A stretch of DNA of 34,874 nucleotides from an uncultured Oscillospiraceae bacterium (GTDB lineage: Bacteria; Bacillota; Clostridia; Oscillospirales; Acutalibacteraceae), in NCBI GenBank assembly GCA_900543305.1, contig UQQZ01000023.1:1-34874 (forward strand). The letters run 5' to 3'. The position numbers and the translations under genes are program-made. Position 1 is the first letter of the stretch. Every line of letters begins with the position of its first letter. Shown here piece by piece: positions 22,161 through 30,541 of this stretch. Below the pieces are notes generated by a model, which worked only from the letters and a program-made list of their open reading frames with translations, was not told the DNA's origin and made no database searches.

Positions 22161-24692
22161 TTACGCCGTGACAATGGAGTCCGCCTTTTGCAGCTTCAAC
22201 AGCTCCACAGCGTTCTCCCGCATCTTGTATTTCAAAATCTTGCCCGCAGCGTTCATGGGGAATTCATCCACGAAGGTCACATAACGAGGCACCTTGTGCT
22301 TGGCCATGTGATCCCGGACATAGGTCTTGATCTCCTCCTCATCGGAGGTTTCCCCTTCCTTGAGGATCACGCAGGCCATGATCTCTTCACCGTACTGCTC
22401 GTCGGGCACACCGATCACCTGCACGTCCCGAACCTTGGGATGGGTGTAGATGAAGTCTTCGATCTCCTTGGGGTAGATGTTCTCGCCGCCCCGGATAATC
22501 ATGTCCTTGATCCGGCCGGTGATCTTGTAGTTGCCGTCAGGCGTCCGCCGGGCCAAGTCGCCGGTGTGGAGCCAGCCGTCCCGGTCAATGGCCGCAGCGG
22601 TGGCTTCGGGCATCTTGTAGTAACCCTTCATGATGTTGTACCCCTTGGCCACAAACTCGCCGTCCACATCGTCAGGCAGGTCTTCGCCGGTTTCCGGGTC
22701 CACGATCTTGCACTGGACGCCAAACATGGCTCCACCCACCGTGTTCACGCGCACGTCCAAAGAATCAGTGGTCTTGGACATGGTGCAGCCGGGAGAGGCT
22801 TCGGTCTGGCCGTAGGTAATGCAGATTTCGGACATGTGCATCTTGTCCACCACATCCTGCATCACCTTTACAGGACAGGGAGAGCCGGCCATAATACCCG
22901 TGCGCATGTGGGAGAAATCGGTCTTTTCAAAATCCGGGTGCTCCAGCATGGCAATAAACATGGTAGGCACACCGTGGAAAGCAGTGATCTGTTCCTGGTT
23001 GATGCAGTGCAGACCCTTTCTGGGCGAGAAGGCCGTGATGGGGCACATGGACGTGCCATGAGTCATGGCAGCAGTCATGGCAAGGACCATACCGAAGCAG
23101 TGGAACATGGGCACTTGGATCATCATCTTGTCCGCCGTAGAAAGATCCATACAGTCGCCGATGGCCTTGCCGTTGTTGACCACGTTGTAATGGGTCAGCA
23201 TAACGCCCTTGGGGAATCCGGTGGTACCGGAGGTGTACTGCATGTTGCACACATCGTCCTTGTGGACCCGGCGGCGGCGCACTTCCACCTCCGTGGGAGG
23301 CACGGAGTCGCCCAATCCCAAAGCATGTTCCCAAGTGTAGCAGCCAGGCTGCTGACTGTCAATGGTGATGATGTTCCGCAGCACGGGAAGCCGCTTGCTG
23401 TGCAGCTTGCCGGGCAGGCACTCTTTCAGCTCGGGGCACAATTCCTTCATAATGCCCACATAATCGGAATCCTTAAAGCCATCGATCATCACCAAGGTGT
23501 GGGTGTCCGACTGGCGCAGCAGATACTCTGCCTCGTGAATCTTGTAAGCGGTGTTCACCGTCACCAGCACGGCGCCGATCTTGGTGGTGGCCCAGAAGGT
23601 GATGTACCACTGAGGCACGTTGGTGGCCCAAATGGCCACATGGTCTCCTTTCTTTACCCCCATGGCAATCAAGGCCCGGGCAAACTGGTCCACGTCGTCC
23701 CGGAACTGAGAATAGGTCCGGGTGTAATCCATCTCTGTATAGCGGAAGCAGAGCTGATCCGGGAATTCCTTGACCATCCGGTCCAACACATCGGGGAAGG
23801 TGGCGTCGATCAAGGTTTCCTTGGGCCACACATATTTGCCCGCATGACGGTTGTCGTCCTGCAATTCTCCTTCCTTCATGGAGAGACCGGAGAAATAATC
23901 GTGCATGTAATTGGCAAACTGGGGGAAAACAACGCCGGCATCGGAAAGCTCGTGAGCCCAGCGCTTGACCCATTCCAGGGAGATGTATCCGTCATAGCCC
24001 ACGTCCACCAAAGCATCCAGCATTTCCTCAATGGGCAGATCACCTTCACCCATCAACCGGTACTGAACTTTGCCGTCCACCATGACGCTGTCCTTGACAT
24101 GAACATATTTGATGTAGGAGCCCAGATGCTCCACAGTCTCCTTGGGGGATTCTCCTCCATACCGATACGGGTGGTGCATATCCCACAGGGCTGCCACAGA
24201 AGGAAGATTTACCTGGTCCAGCAGATTCCGCAGGCGGCGAGTATCAGAATAGACGCCGTTGGTTTCCACCAGCAAGCTGACCCCAAACCCCTGAGCGATA
24301 GTGCCTAGTAGCTTCAGGGCAGAGACTACAAATTCGTCGTCCACTTCGCCCTCAGGCTGGGGATACCGGTCCCCAAGCACCCGGATATAAGGGGTGCCCA
24401 GCTTTTTTGCAAGTACGATGTACTGGGTAACTTCCGAGACATTCTTGTCGAAGTCCTCTTTGTACTTCAGGCCGCAGCCGGAAGCCAAGCAGGGGATTTC
24501 CAGCCCTAGAGAGCGTAGTTTCTCCACGGTTTTGGGTAGCTGTTCATCGGTAAACGGCCGGGCGTTGACTGCGAAAATGTCTTCCCCTAGCCCGCGGACC
24601 TCAATGCCCCCAAAGCCCAGATCCTTGGCCATGGAATAAATGTCAACCCAGGAAAAATCTGGGCAGGCCAAAGTCGAAAAACTGATTTTCAT
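22161..24692 (-). CDS. Fusion: xylose-isomerase-like TIM barrel + acyl-CoA synthetase (AMP-binding)
   Basis: One uninterrupted 843-residue frame. Residues 1 to about 260 form a sugar isomerase/epimerase TIM barrel (AP endonuclease 2 family) starting MKISFSTLACPDFSW. Its four metal-type residues are E143 (LLVETNG), D171 (ALWDMHHPY), H198 (YVHVKDS) and E240 (YISLEWV). About 285-843 is a full-length adenylate-forming ligase: P-loop YTSGTTGFPKG (486-496), YGQTEASPG, DGWLHTGD, GRIKDMIIRGGENIYP and catalytic K818 in NAAGKILKYK. The ligase closely resembles medium/long-chain acyl-CoA synthetases. The ATG at 24692 has AGGTGG eight bases upstream. No ribosome site precedes the only Met in the linker (residue 272), so two separate products are unlikely. 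A Gfo/Idh/MocA gene follows. The likely role is in sugar or cyclitol breakdown with CoA activation, which is inference. Confidence 0.88.
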   Translation of the reverse strand: MKISFSTLACPDFSWVDIYSMAKDLGFGGIEVRGLGEDIFAVNARPFTDEQLPKTVEKLRSLGLEIPCLASGCGLKYKEDFDKNVSEVTQYIVLAKKLGTPYIRVLGDRYPQPEGEVDDEFVVSALKLLGTIAQGFGVSLLVETNGVYSDTRRLRNLLDQVNLPSVAALWDMHHPYRYGGESPKETVEHLGSYIKYVHVKDSVMVDGKVQYRLMGEGDLPIEEMLDALVDVGYDGYISLEWVKRWAHELSDAGVVFPQFANYMHDYFSGLSMKEGELQDDNRHAGKYVWPKETLIDATFPDVLDRMVKEFPDQLCFRYTEMDYTRTYSQFRDDVDQFARALIAMGVKKGDHVAIWATNVPQWYITFWATTKIGAVLVTVNTAYKIHEAEYLLRQSDTHTLVMIDGFKDSDYVGIMKELCPELKECLPGKLHSKRLPVLRNIITIDSQQPGCYTWEHALGLGDSVPPTEVEVRRRRVHKDDVCNMQYTSGTTGFPKGVMLTHYNVVNNGKAIGDCMDLSTADKMMIQVPMFHCFGMVLAMTAAMTHGTSMCPITAFSPRKGLHCINQEQITAFHGVPTMFIAMLEHPDFEKTDFSHMRTGIMAGSPCPVKVMQDVVDKMHMSEICITYGQTEASPGCTMSKTTDSLDVRVNTVGGAMFGVQCKIVDPETGEDLPDDVDGEFVAKGYNIMKGYYKMPEATAAAIDRDGWLHTGDLARRTPDGNYKITGRIKDMIIRGGENIYPKEIEDFIYTHPKVRDVQVIGVPDEQYGEEIMACVILKEGETSDEEEIKTYVRDHMAKHKVPRYVTFVDEFPMNAAGKILKYKMRENAVELLKLQKADSIVTA

Positions 24693-24727
24693 GAAGAATA
24701 CCACCTCGTTTGATAAATATACTTATA

Positions 24728-24756
24728 ATTATACAATACTCCCCCTGCCGTAGCAA
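24728..24756 (-). promoter_or_regulatory. Promoter of the TIM barrel-acyl-CoA synthetase gene
   Basis: On minus, TTGCTA (24751-24756), a 17-base spacer and a perfect TATAAT (24728-24733), 35 bases before the start codon. The -35 box sits in the loop of a perfect inverted repeat (24735-24766). Confidence 0.65.
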
Positions 24757-24766
24757 GGGGAGTATT
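24735..24766. repeat. Perfect 10-bp inverted repeat over the promoter
   Basis: AATACTCCCC and GGGGAGTATT (24735-24744 and 24757-24766), separated by 12 bases, bracket the -35 box and spacer of the promoter at 24728. No U tract follows on minus, so it is a poor terminator for the upstream CPBP gene and a better operator candidate. Confidence 0.6.
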
Positions 24767-24802
24767 GGTAAAAACAATCCGTCCGTTGTGGAAAAAAGAT
24801 AG

Positions 24803-25756
24803 CTATTTTCCCGATACCTTTTTCTTTTCCCGTTTCTTTCTGGGTGGTGGGGGAGCATAGTAAAGCGTCCCCTGGCGCTCGGTCCGCACCAGCCGCAACC
24901 CGTAAAGCAAAGCGAAAATCAACAGGGCCAGGCAGCCAAACAGGCCATATACACTGGGTCCAACCACCAGGTAGGTGTTGCCTTGGGTAAAGTAAATGCC
25001 GGTGACTGCCATAGCGCTGATCCCGCTACGCATGAGCGCTCCGGGAATCACGCTGCCGGTCTTAAAGGTCAGATAGGAAATCACTACACCCAGCAGGGCA
25101 TAGAATAAAAATCCTGTCACAAACCCCAACACCGGAGCACCGGGATACCCTGTGCCGTACAGATATCCATCCCCGTAAAGAGGCAGATACCATGCCGCCC
25201 AGATAACACTGGTCACCAAAGCGCTTTTGATCCCCGCAAACTTGTGAAACTGATTTTTCAGCTTGGGGAGCAAATAGCCGCGGAATCCCAATTCCTCCGC
25301 GAAGGTGGTGATGACGTTGATCAGGGGTCCCGCAATAATGGTCATCATGATCTGGGAGTACAGAGCGCCGATGGCCTGGTCTTCCTCCACCCCTGCATCC
25401 GCCATTCCCGACAAGAACGCCGAAGCCTTCATGTCGCAGCTGCCGGGAAATACGGCAAAAAACAGCAGACAGGTCAAACATACAAGAAACAGCGGGAAAA
25501 AGTAAGCGAACAGGTACCGACGGATATTCCCCCGCAGATGCAGGGCAATATACGCGTCGTCCAGGTCGTAACCTTCATCCCCCAGCTTGCGGCAAATGAT
25601 CATGGCCAGGGTAGGAAGGAATGCCGCCACAGTCAGCACTACCCGGAAATTGCTATCTCCGTAATGCATCCCGTTGAACCAGGCGGCTCCATAGGCCACC
25701 CAGGCGACCAGGAACACGATTCCTAGGAAAATTGCCACTCTTTTCTTTTCATTCAT
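24803..25756 (-). CDS. CPBP (Abi) family membrane protein with degenerate motifs
   Basis: Polytopic membrane protein of 317 residues in the CPBP glutamic-type intramembrane protease family. About seven to eight hydrophobic segments and a basic C-terminal tail (PPPPRKKREKKK) are visible. Motif 1 is intact: TFAEELGFRGYLLP with E154, E155 and R159. Motif 2, normally ending in a His (WxxWHLP), reads WAAWYLP (Y190). Motif 3, normally HxxxN, reads RSGIS (R243, S247). It may therefore be a non-proteolytic family member, or rely on other residues. The start ATG at 25756 has AAAGGA 12 bases upstream, a little far. It is the last gene after purD, with 78 bases between and no clear terminator, so co-transcription with the purine genes is possible. 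Confidence 0.83.
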   Translation of the reverse strand: MNEKKRVAIFLGIVFLVAWVAYGAAWFNGMHYGDSNFRVVLTVAAFLPTLAMIICRKLGDEGYDLDDAYIALHLRGNIRRYLFAYFFPLFLVCLTCLLFFAVFPGSCDMKASAFLSGMADAGVEEDQAIGALYSQIMMTIIAGPLINVITTFAEELGFRGYLLPKLKNQFHKFAGIKSALVTSVIWAAWYLPLYGDGYLYGTGYPGAPVLGFVTGFLFYALLGVVISYLTFKTGSVIPGALMRSGISAMAVTGIYFTQGNTYLVVGPSVYGLFGCLALLIFALLYGLRLVRTERQGTLYYAPPPPRKKREKKKVSGK

Positions 25757-25834
25757 TGGATTCTTTCGTCCTTTCTTAGGAAGCCGTTTTGACCTCCTGC
25801 CTTCCGCACCCCTTCTTCCGGTTCTCCGGCTCCA

Positions 25835-27106
25835 TTACCTCTTATGGGTCCGGCCGATATCCTTGCGGTACATAGCCCCTTCAAAAGTGATCTTTTCCAC
25901 CCCTGCATAGGCTTTGTCCAAGGCTTCCTCCAGGGTATCTCCCAAGGCTGTCACACCCAGCACACGGCCACCGTTGGTGAAGAACTTTCCGTCTTCCCAT
26001 TTGGTTCCCGCATGGTAAACAGTGACCCCTTCTGCCTGGCCGTTTTCGTCCAGGCCGTGAATTTCCATTCCTTTTTTATAGCTGCCAGGATATCCCCCGC
26101 TGGCAATCACCACGCAGGCGCTGGCCTGCTCCTTCCACCGGACTTCCACCTGGGACAGGCGTTCTTCTGCCACCGCTTTTACGATCTCTGCAAAATCCGT
26201 ATCCAGCCGGGGCAAAACCACCTGGGTTTCCGGATCCCCAAACCGAGAATTGTATTCGATCACCTTGGGACCCTGGGGAGTGAGCATCAGGCCAAAGTAG
26301 AGGCAGCCCTTAAAGGTGCGGCCTTCCCGATTCATGGCCTCCATGGTGGGAAGGAAGATCTTCTCCATGCACTCCTTGGCCACTTCTTCCGTGTAGAAGG
26401 GATTGGGGCTGATGGTGCCCATACCACCGGTATTGGGACCCTTGTCTCCGTCATAGGCCCGCTTGTGGTCCATGGAGGACACCATGGGCTTGAGCACCTT
26501 GCCGTCGGTAAAGGCCAGCACGGAAACTTCCGGACCCGTGAGGAATTCCTCCACCACCACCTGGCTGCCCGATTCTCCGAAGATTTTGTCCTCCATAATG
26601 GAATGCAGGGCATTTTTCGCCTCTTCCTCGTTCTGGGCGATCACTACCCCTTTTCCCAAGGCCAGGCCGTCCGCTTTCACCACAGCCGGATAGGTTCCCT
26701 GTTTCCGGATATACTCCAGAGCCTGGGCAGGATCGGAAAAGACTTCGTAGCCTGCCGTGGGAATTCCATACTGCTTCATCAGGTTTTTGGAGAACACCTT
26801 ACTGCTTTCAATCTCCGCTGCCTTGGCATTGGGACCAAAGCAAGGGAACCCGGCTTCTTCCAGATAATCCACCATGCCAGCAGCCAGGGGATCGTCCGGC
26901 GCCACAAACACAAGGTCTACACCCTTCTCCCGGGCCAGGGCCAGCATGCCCTCTTTGTCCATGGCGCCCACGGAAGCACATTCTGCATCCCGGGAAATGC
27001 CGCCGTTGCCAGGGGCACAGTAAACCTTCTCCACCTGGGGACTTTCCTTCAACTTCCGCACAATGGCGTGCTCACGCCCGCCGCTGCCGATTACAAGAAT
27101 CTTCAT
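25835..27106 (-). CDS. purD: Phosphoribosylamine-glycine ligase (GAR synthetase)
   Basis: ATP-grasp ligase of 423 residues that joins glycine to phosphoribosylamine, step 2 of purine synthesis. It begins KILVIGSGGREHAIVRKL. The nucleotide-binding region KADGLALGKGVVIA, the acidic MDHKRAYDGDKGPNTGGMG, and the catalytic Mg site in IEYNSRFGDPETQ are all present. Length is normal for a monofunctional PurD. The ATG at 27106 has GGAAAGGAAG upstream. Last purine gene of the operon, 91 bases after the HAD phosphatase gene. Confidence 0.97.
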   Translation of the reverse strand: MKILVIGSGGREHAIVRKLKESPQVEKVYCAPGNGGISRDAECASVGAMDKEGMLALAREKGVDLVFVAPDDPLAAGMVDYLEEAGFPCFGPNAKAAEIESSKVFSKNLMKQYGIPTAGYEVFSDPAQALEYIRKQGTYPAVVKADGLALGKGVVIAQNEEEAKNALHSIMEDKIFGESGSQVVVEEFLTGPEVSVLAFTDGKVLKPMVSSMDHKRAYDGDKGPNTGGMGTISPNPFYTEEVAKECMEKIFLPTMEAMNREGRTFKGCLYFGLMLTPQGPKVIEYNSRFGDPETQVVLPRLDTDFAEIVKAVAEERLSQVEVRWKEQASACVVIASGGYPGSYKKGMEIHGLDENGQAEGVTVYHAGTKWEDGKFFTNGGRVLGVTALGDTLEEALDKAYAGVEKITFEGAMYRKDIGRTHKR

Positions 27107-27197
27107 TCTTTTCTTCCTTTCCTTCCAGGGGTCTCATCTCCCCCGCCATGTTTCCAAACACCGCCTACGGGATTCCCCAAAGCCTTCGGATCGACCC

Positions 27198-27881
27198 TTA
27201 CAGGTGATGCAGCAGTTCTGTCAATGTGTCGCAGCACAGATCCGCCTGAGCATTTCTGCCCTGGCCCCAGTGCACCAGGGCCCCATGCCAACCGGCCCTT
27301 TTGGCGCCTTTCAGGTCAGCGGCGGGATTGTCCCCCACCATCCAGATCAGGCTGGGAAAATGGGCCATCAATTCCGCTTTCCGGAACAGACGCACATCCG
27401 GTTTATTGAGCCCCACCTTTCCAGAAACCAAGCATCCCGTGAAAAAGGGCCGGAGATACAGCTTTTCCAACAGCTCCTCCAGTTCCGGAAAATTGTCGGA
27501 AAGCAGGTAATTTTTATAGCCTTTGTATGCACACAAAGCCAATACCGCCGAAGCATCGGGATACACCTGATACTTTCGGGGATCCAGAATCCGTTCCCGC
27601 ACCGTGCGGGCAGCCTGCTCCCCCAGAGTCTCCGGCACGCCAAAGCTCCGGTAGGCGGCGGTAAATTTCCGGACCCGGTCTTCCCACCAGGCATCCCCCG
27701 TCACTGTGGGATCTCCGTCGGGATGCCAGGGAAACCCTTTGGCCAAAAAAGGCCGCAACTTCTCAAAGGTGATACCGTACTCCTGAGCAAAGGGAGCGGC
27801 CGCTTCCAGGACTGTCTGAGTCCACATGGGATAGGATCGGGTGAGGGTACCGTCGAAATCCCAAAAGATCGCTTTTCTCAT
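27198..27881 (-). CDS. HAD-superfamily hydrolase
   Basis: Cytoplasmic phosphatase of 227 residues in the phosphoglycolate phosphatase-like group. The nucleophile and acid are D8 and D10 in FWDFDGTLT, motif 2 is the Ser in YLLSDN, motif 3 is the Lys in GLNKPD, and motif 4 is MVGDNPAADLKGA. A helical cap lies between motifs 1 and 2. The substrate is not readable. Its place inside the purine operon, between the AICAR transformylase and purD, hints at a nucleotide or phosphoribosyl by-product as substrate (inference). Start ATG has GGAAGGG upstream. Confidence 0.88.
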   Translation of the reverse strand: MRKAIFWDFDGTLTRSYPMWTQTVLEAAAPFAQEYGITFEKLRPFLAKGFPWHPDGDPTVTGDAWWEDRVRKFTAAYRSFGVPETLGEQAARTVRERILDPRKYQVYPDASAVLALCAYKGYKNYLLSDNFPELEELLEKLYLRPFFTGCLVSGKVGLNKPDVRLFRKAELMAHFPSLIWMVGDNPAADLKGAKRAGWHGALVHWGQGRNAQADLCCDTLTELLHHL

Positions 27882-27942
27882 CCGTTTCTTTCCCTTCCGT
27901 CAAAATCCCCCTGGGAAGACTTCTGTCTCCCCATCTCTTTTC

Positions 27943-29121
27943 TCAGTGATGGAACAGCCGGATCCCAGTGAAGGCCATGGCGATGTTGTACTTATCGCAG
28001 GTCTCAATCACGTGATCGTCCCGGATGGATCCACCAGGCTGGGCGATATACGCCACGCCGCTCTTGTGAGCCCGCTCGATATTGTCTCCAAAGGGGAAGA
28101 AAGCGTCACTACCCAAAGCCACACCGGTCATGGTATCCAGCCAAGCACGGCGCTCCTCCCGGGTAAAGACTTCCGGCTTCTCCGTGAAGAACTGCTCCCA
28201 GACACCATCCGCCAACACATCCATGTACTCGTCCCCGATGTACACGTCGATGGTGTTGTCCCGATCAGGGCGGCGGATTCCAGGCTTAAAGGGCAGGTTC
28301 AACACCTTGGGACACTGGCGCAGATACCAGTTGTCCGCCTTGTTGCCTGCCAAACGGGTGCAATGGACACGGCTCTGCTGACCGGCTCCCACGCCAATGG
28401 CCTGGCCATTTTTCACATAGCACACGGAATTGGACTGGGTGTACTTCAGGGTGATCAGGGAAACGATCAGATCCCGCTTGGCTTCGGGAGTGAGGTTTTT
28501 ATTCTGGGTGGGCAGATTTTCCAGCAGACTCTCGTCAATCTTCAGCTCGTTTCTGCCCTGCTCAAAGGTGACACCGAACACGTCCTTGTGCTCCACCGGA
28601 GCGGGAACATACTCGGGATCGATCTGCACCACGTTGTAGCCGCCTTTGCGCTTTTGCTTCAGAATCTCCAGGGCCTCGTCGGTGTAGCCGGGAGCAATGA
28701 CGCCGTCGGACACTTCCCGCTTGAGCAGCAGGGCAGTCTCCTTGTCGCACACGTCGGACAGCGCCGCCCAGTCCCCGTAAGAGGACATCCGGTCCGCACC
28801 ACGGGCAGCAGCGTAAGCAGAGGCAATGGGAGAAAGCTCCAGATCGTCCACGAAATAGATCTTCTTCAAGGTGTCGGAAAGGGGCACGTACACAGCGGCG
28901 CCGGCAGGGCTGACGTGCTTAAAAGAAGCGGCGGCAGGCAGGCCGGTGGCAGCTTTCAGCTCTTTCACCAGCTGCCAGCTGTTCAGGGCGTCCAGAAAGT
29001 TGATATATCCGGGCTTGCCGTTTAAAACGGTGACGGGCAGCTGAGAGCCGTCCTTCATAAAAATACGAGAAGGCTTCTGGTTGGGGTTGCAGCCATATTT
29101 CAAAGCAAGTTCATTTGCCAT
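27943..29121 (-). CDS. purH: AICAR formyltransferase (stand-alone PurH C-domain)
   Basis: Cytoplasmic 392-residue enzyme that formylates AICAR to FAICAR using 10-formyl-THF, the penultimate step to IMP. The sequence matches the transformylase half of PurH: MANELALKYGCNPNQ, KHVSPAGAA with the catalytic Lys-His, DGVIAPGY, and SDAFFPFGDNIERA. The usual N-terminal IMP cyclohydrolase domain of bacterial PurH is absent; that activity is supplied by the adjacent PurO-type gene 24 bases upstream. This split form is known in Clostridia and some archaea. Start ATG has GGAAG upstream. It lies 61 bases before the HAD gene. Confidence 0.93.
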   Translation of the reverse strand: MANELALKYGCNPNQKPSRIFMKDGSQLPVTVLNGKPGYINFLDALNSWQLVKELKAATGLPAAASFKHVSPAGAAVYVPLSDTLKKIYFVDDLELSPIASAYAAARGADRMSSYGDWAALSDVCDKETALLLKREVSDGVIAPGYTDEALEILKQKRKGGYNVVQIDPEYVPAPVEHKDVFGVTFEQGRNELKIDESLLENLPTQNKNLTPEAKRDLIVSLITLKYTQSNSVCYVKNGQAIGVGAGQQSRVHCTRLAGNKADNWYLRQCPKVLNLPFKPGIRRPDRDNTIDVYIGDEYMDVLADGVWEQFFTEKPEVFTREERRAWLDTMTGVALGSDAFFPFGDNIERAHKSGVAYIAQPGGSIRDDHVIETCDKYNIAMAFTGIRLFHH

Positions 29122-29145
29122 GGTTCTTTCTTCCTTTCTGAAAAA

Positions 29146-29856
29146 TCACTGATTCTTGTTGACGATCCGGGTTTCCGTCTCCCCGGTTCCGAGGTCGATA
29201 TACCGGACAAACAGGGAAACTTTGTTGTCTCCGTTCAAGTTCTCCCACAGAGCGTCGGTAAACTCGTCGATGGTTCCCTCCACCTGCACGGGAGTGGGTT
29301 CCCCTTCATAGGAGGGGATGGGGTTGCCGTCACACTTGTAGGTGTGGATAAAGTGGCCCAAACCCACCTGGGGCTCGTACTCAAAGAAGAAACGCTGGGC
29401 TTGGTCCGGGTTGCCATCGGTGCTCTTCAAAATGGAGAGCTTGTAGGTAAAACCGCCTTCCTTCCGGCTGACGATGCCGGAGATGCGAGGGGTATAGTTG
29501 GGGCCATCGGGCTCGAAGGTGCGGGTGCGCAGGGCCTCCTCAAAGGTCTTGCCCTCGTTCATAAAGTCGTAGATGGTGTCGGTCTGATCTCCGTTGGTGA
29601 CGATGGTGTGGTCTCCCAGCACCCGCACCGGGGCATAAATCACCAAAGAGGGATCCGAAAGCTTGGCCGGGTCGAAGGCCTGGGTGCGAATTCCCTCTCC
29701 CTCCTCCACAAAGACCCGGTTACGGCTGTTTTCACTGCGGCCCATGATGAAATAGGCGATCACGGCTTTGGCGCCGTCCTCGCTCTGTCCGATGACAATG
29801 CCCCGGCCGGGGTAGCTGTTCCCCGCCAGGTCCTGCTTGATATCCACTGGTTTCAT
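29146..29856 (-). CDS. purO: IMP cyclohydrolase, PurO (archaeal) type
   Basis: A 236-residue enzyme closing the ring of FAICAR to give IMP. It is unrelated to the PurH cyclohydrolase domain and belongs to the PurO-type fold. Signatures are NSYPGRGIVIGQSEDG, the AYFIMGRSENSRNRVF segment with its conserved Arg/Ser/Asn, and DLSD-like QAFDPAKLSDPSLVIY. Being adjacent to the stand-alone AICAR formyltransferase, it completes the final two steps. The ATG at 29856 has GAGAGGAG ten bases upstream. It lies 58 bases after purN. Confidence 0.88.
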   Translation of the reverse strand: MKPVDIKQDLAGNSYPGRGIVIGQSEDGAKAVIAYFIMGRSENSRNRVFVEEGEGIRTQAFDPAKLSDPSLVIYAPVRVLGDHTIVTNGDQTDTIYDFMNEGKTFEEALRTRTFEPDGPNYTPRISGIVSRKEGGFTYKLSILKSTDGNPDQAQRFFFEYEPQVGLGHFIHTYKCDGNPIPSYEGEPTPVQVEGTIDEFTDALWENLNGDNKVSLFVRYIDLGTGETETRIVNKNQ

Positions 29857-29914
29857 ATTGGATCTGCTCCTCTCTTTCCCTGATCAACCGGCAGGAGCCT
29901 TCCCTGCCGAATCC

Positions 29915-30541
29915 TTACTCCGCAATGTGTACCACGCCGTCTTTCACGGACAGCTTTCCCTGACAGAACAGAGAAACCGCCTGAGGCAGCAGGATCCACT
30001 CGGCTTCTTCCATCACCCGTTTTTGGAGGATCTCCGGGGTGTCCCCTTCCTTGACATCCACCGCTTTCTGGAGGATGATGGGGCCGCCGTCGCACACTTC
30101 ATTGACAAAGTGCACCGTTGCACCGGTGACCTTCACGCCCCGGGCCAGCACCGCCTCATGGACGTGGAGCCCGTAATAGCCCTTCCCCCCGAAAGAGGGC
30201 AGCAGGGCCGGATGCACGTTGATGATCCGGTTCCGGAAAGCCTCCACAAAGTTGTCGCCGGTAATGGTCAAGAACCCTGCCAGAACCACCAGGTCCACCT
30301 GGCGCTCCCGAAGGGCGTCAATCAAAGCCTGGCTGTAGGTTTCCACCGAATCGTAATCCTTCCGGCGCAGGGTGATGGCTTCGATGCCAGCCTGTTTAGC
30401 CCGTTCCAACGCGTAAGCGTCCGGGCGGCTGGAGATGACTACCCGCAACTGGCCATTTTCAATCTGTCCGGCCCCCTGGGCGTCGATGAGCTTCTGGAGA
30501 TTGGTGCCGCCGCCGGACACCAGAACGCCAATGTTCAGCAC
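29915..30541 (-). CDS. purN: Phosphoribosylglycinamide formyltransferase (GART)
   Basis: A 208-residue folate-dependent enzyme making FGAR from GAR with 10-formyl-THF. It begins LNIGVLVSGGGTNLQ and carries the catalytic triad N108, H110 and D151 in INVHPALLPSF and the NEVCDGGPI region. The GTG start at 30541 overlaps the purM stop by seven bases (GTGCTGA), indicating translational coupling; no better start exists. It lies in the normal purM-purN order. Confidence 0.95.
   Translation of the reverse strand: MLNIGVLVSGGGTNLQKLIDAQGAGQIENGQLRVVISSRPDAYALERAKQAGIEAITLRRKDYDSVETYSQALIDALRERQVDLVVLAGFLTITGDNFVEAFRNRIINVHPALLPSFGGKGYYGLHVHEAVLARGVKVTGATVHFVNEVCDGGPIILQKAVDVKEGDTPEILQKRVMEEAEWILLPQAVSLFCQGKLSVKDGVVHIAE

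Noticed and set aside
20715..24308. A 1197-codon open frame on plus
   Set aside because: It lies wholly antisense to the oxidoreductase and the TIM barrel-acyl-CoA synthetase, both of which have strong motifs and ribosome sites; its His/Gly/Val-rich protein is a typical reverse-frame artefact.
25757..25834. Terminator between purD and the CPBP gene
   Set aside because: Only short imperfect stems are present and none is followed by a T-run on minus.
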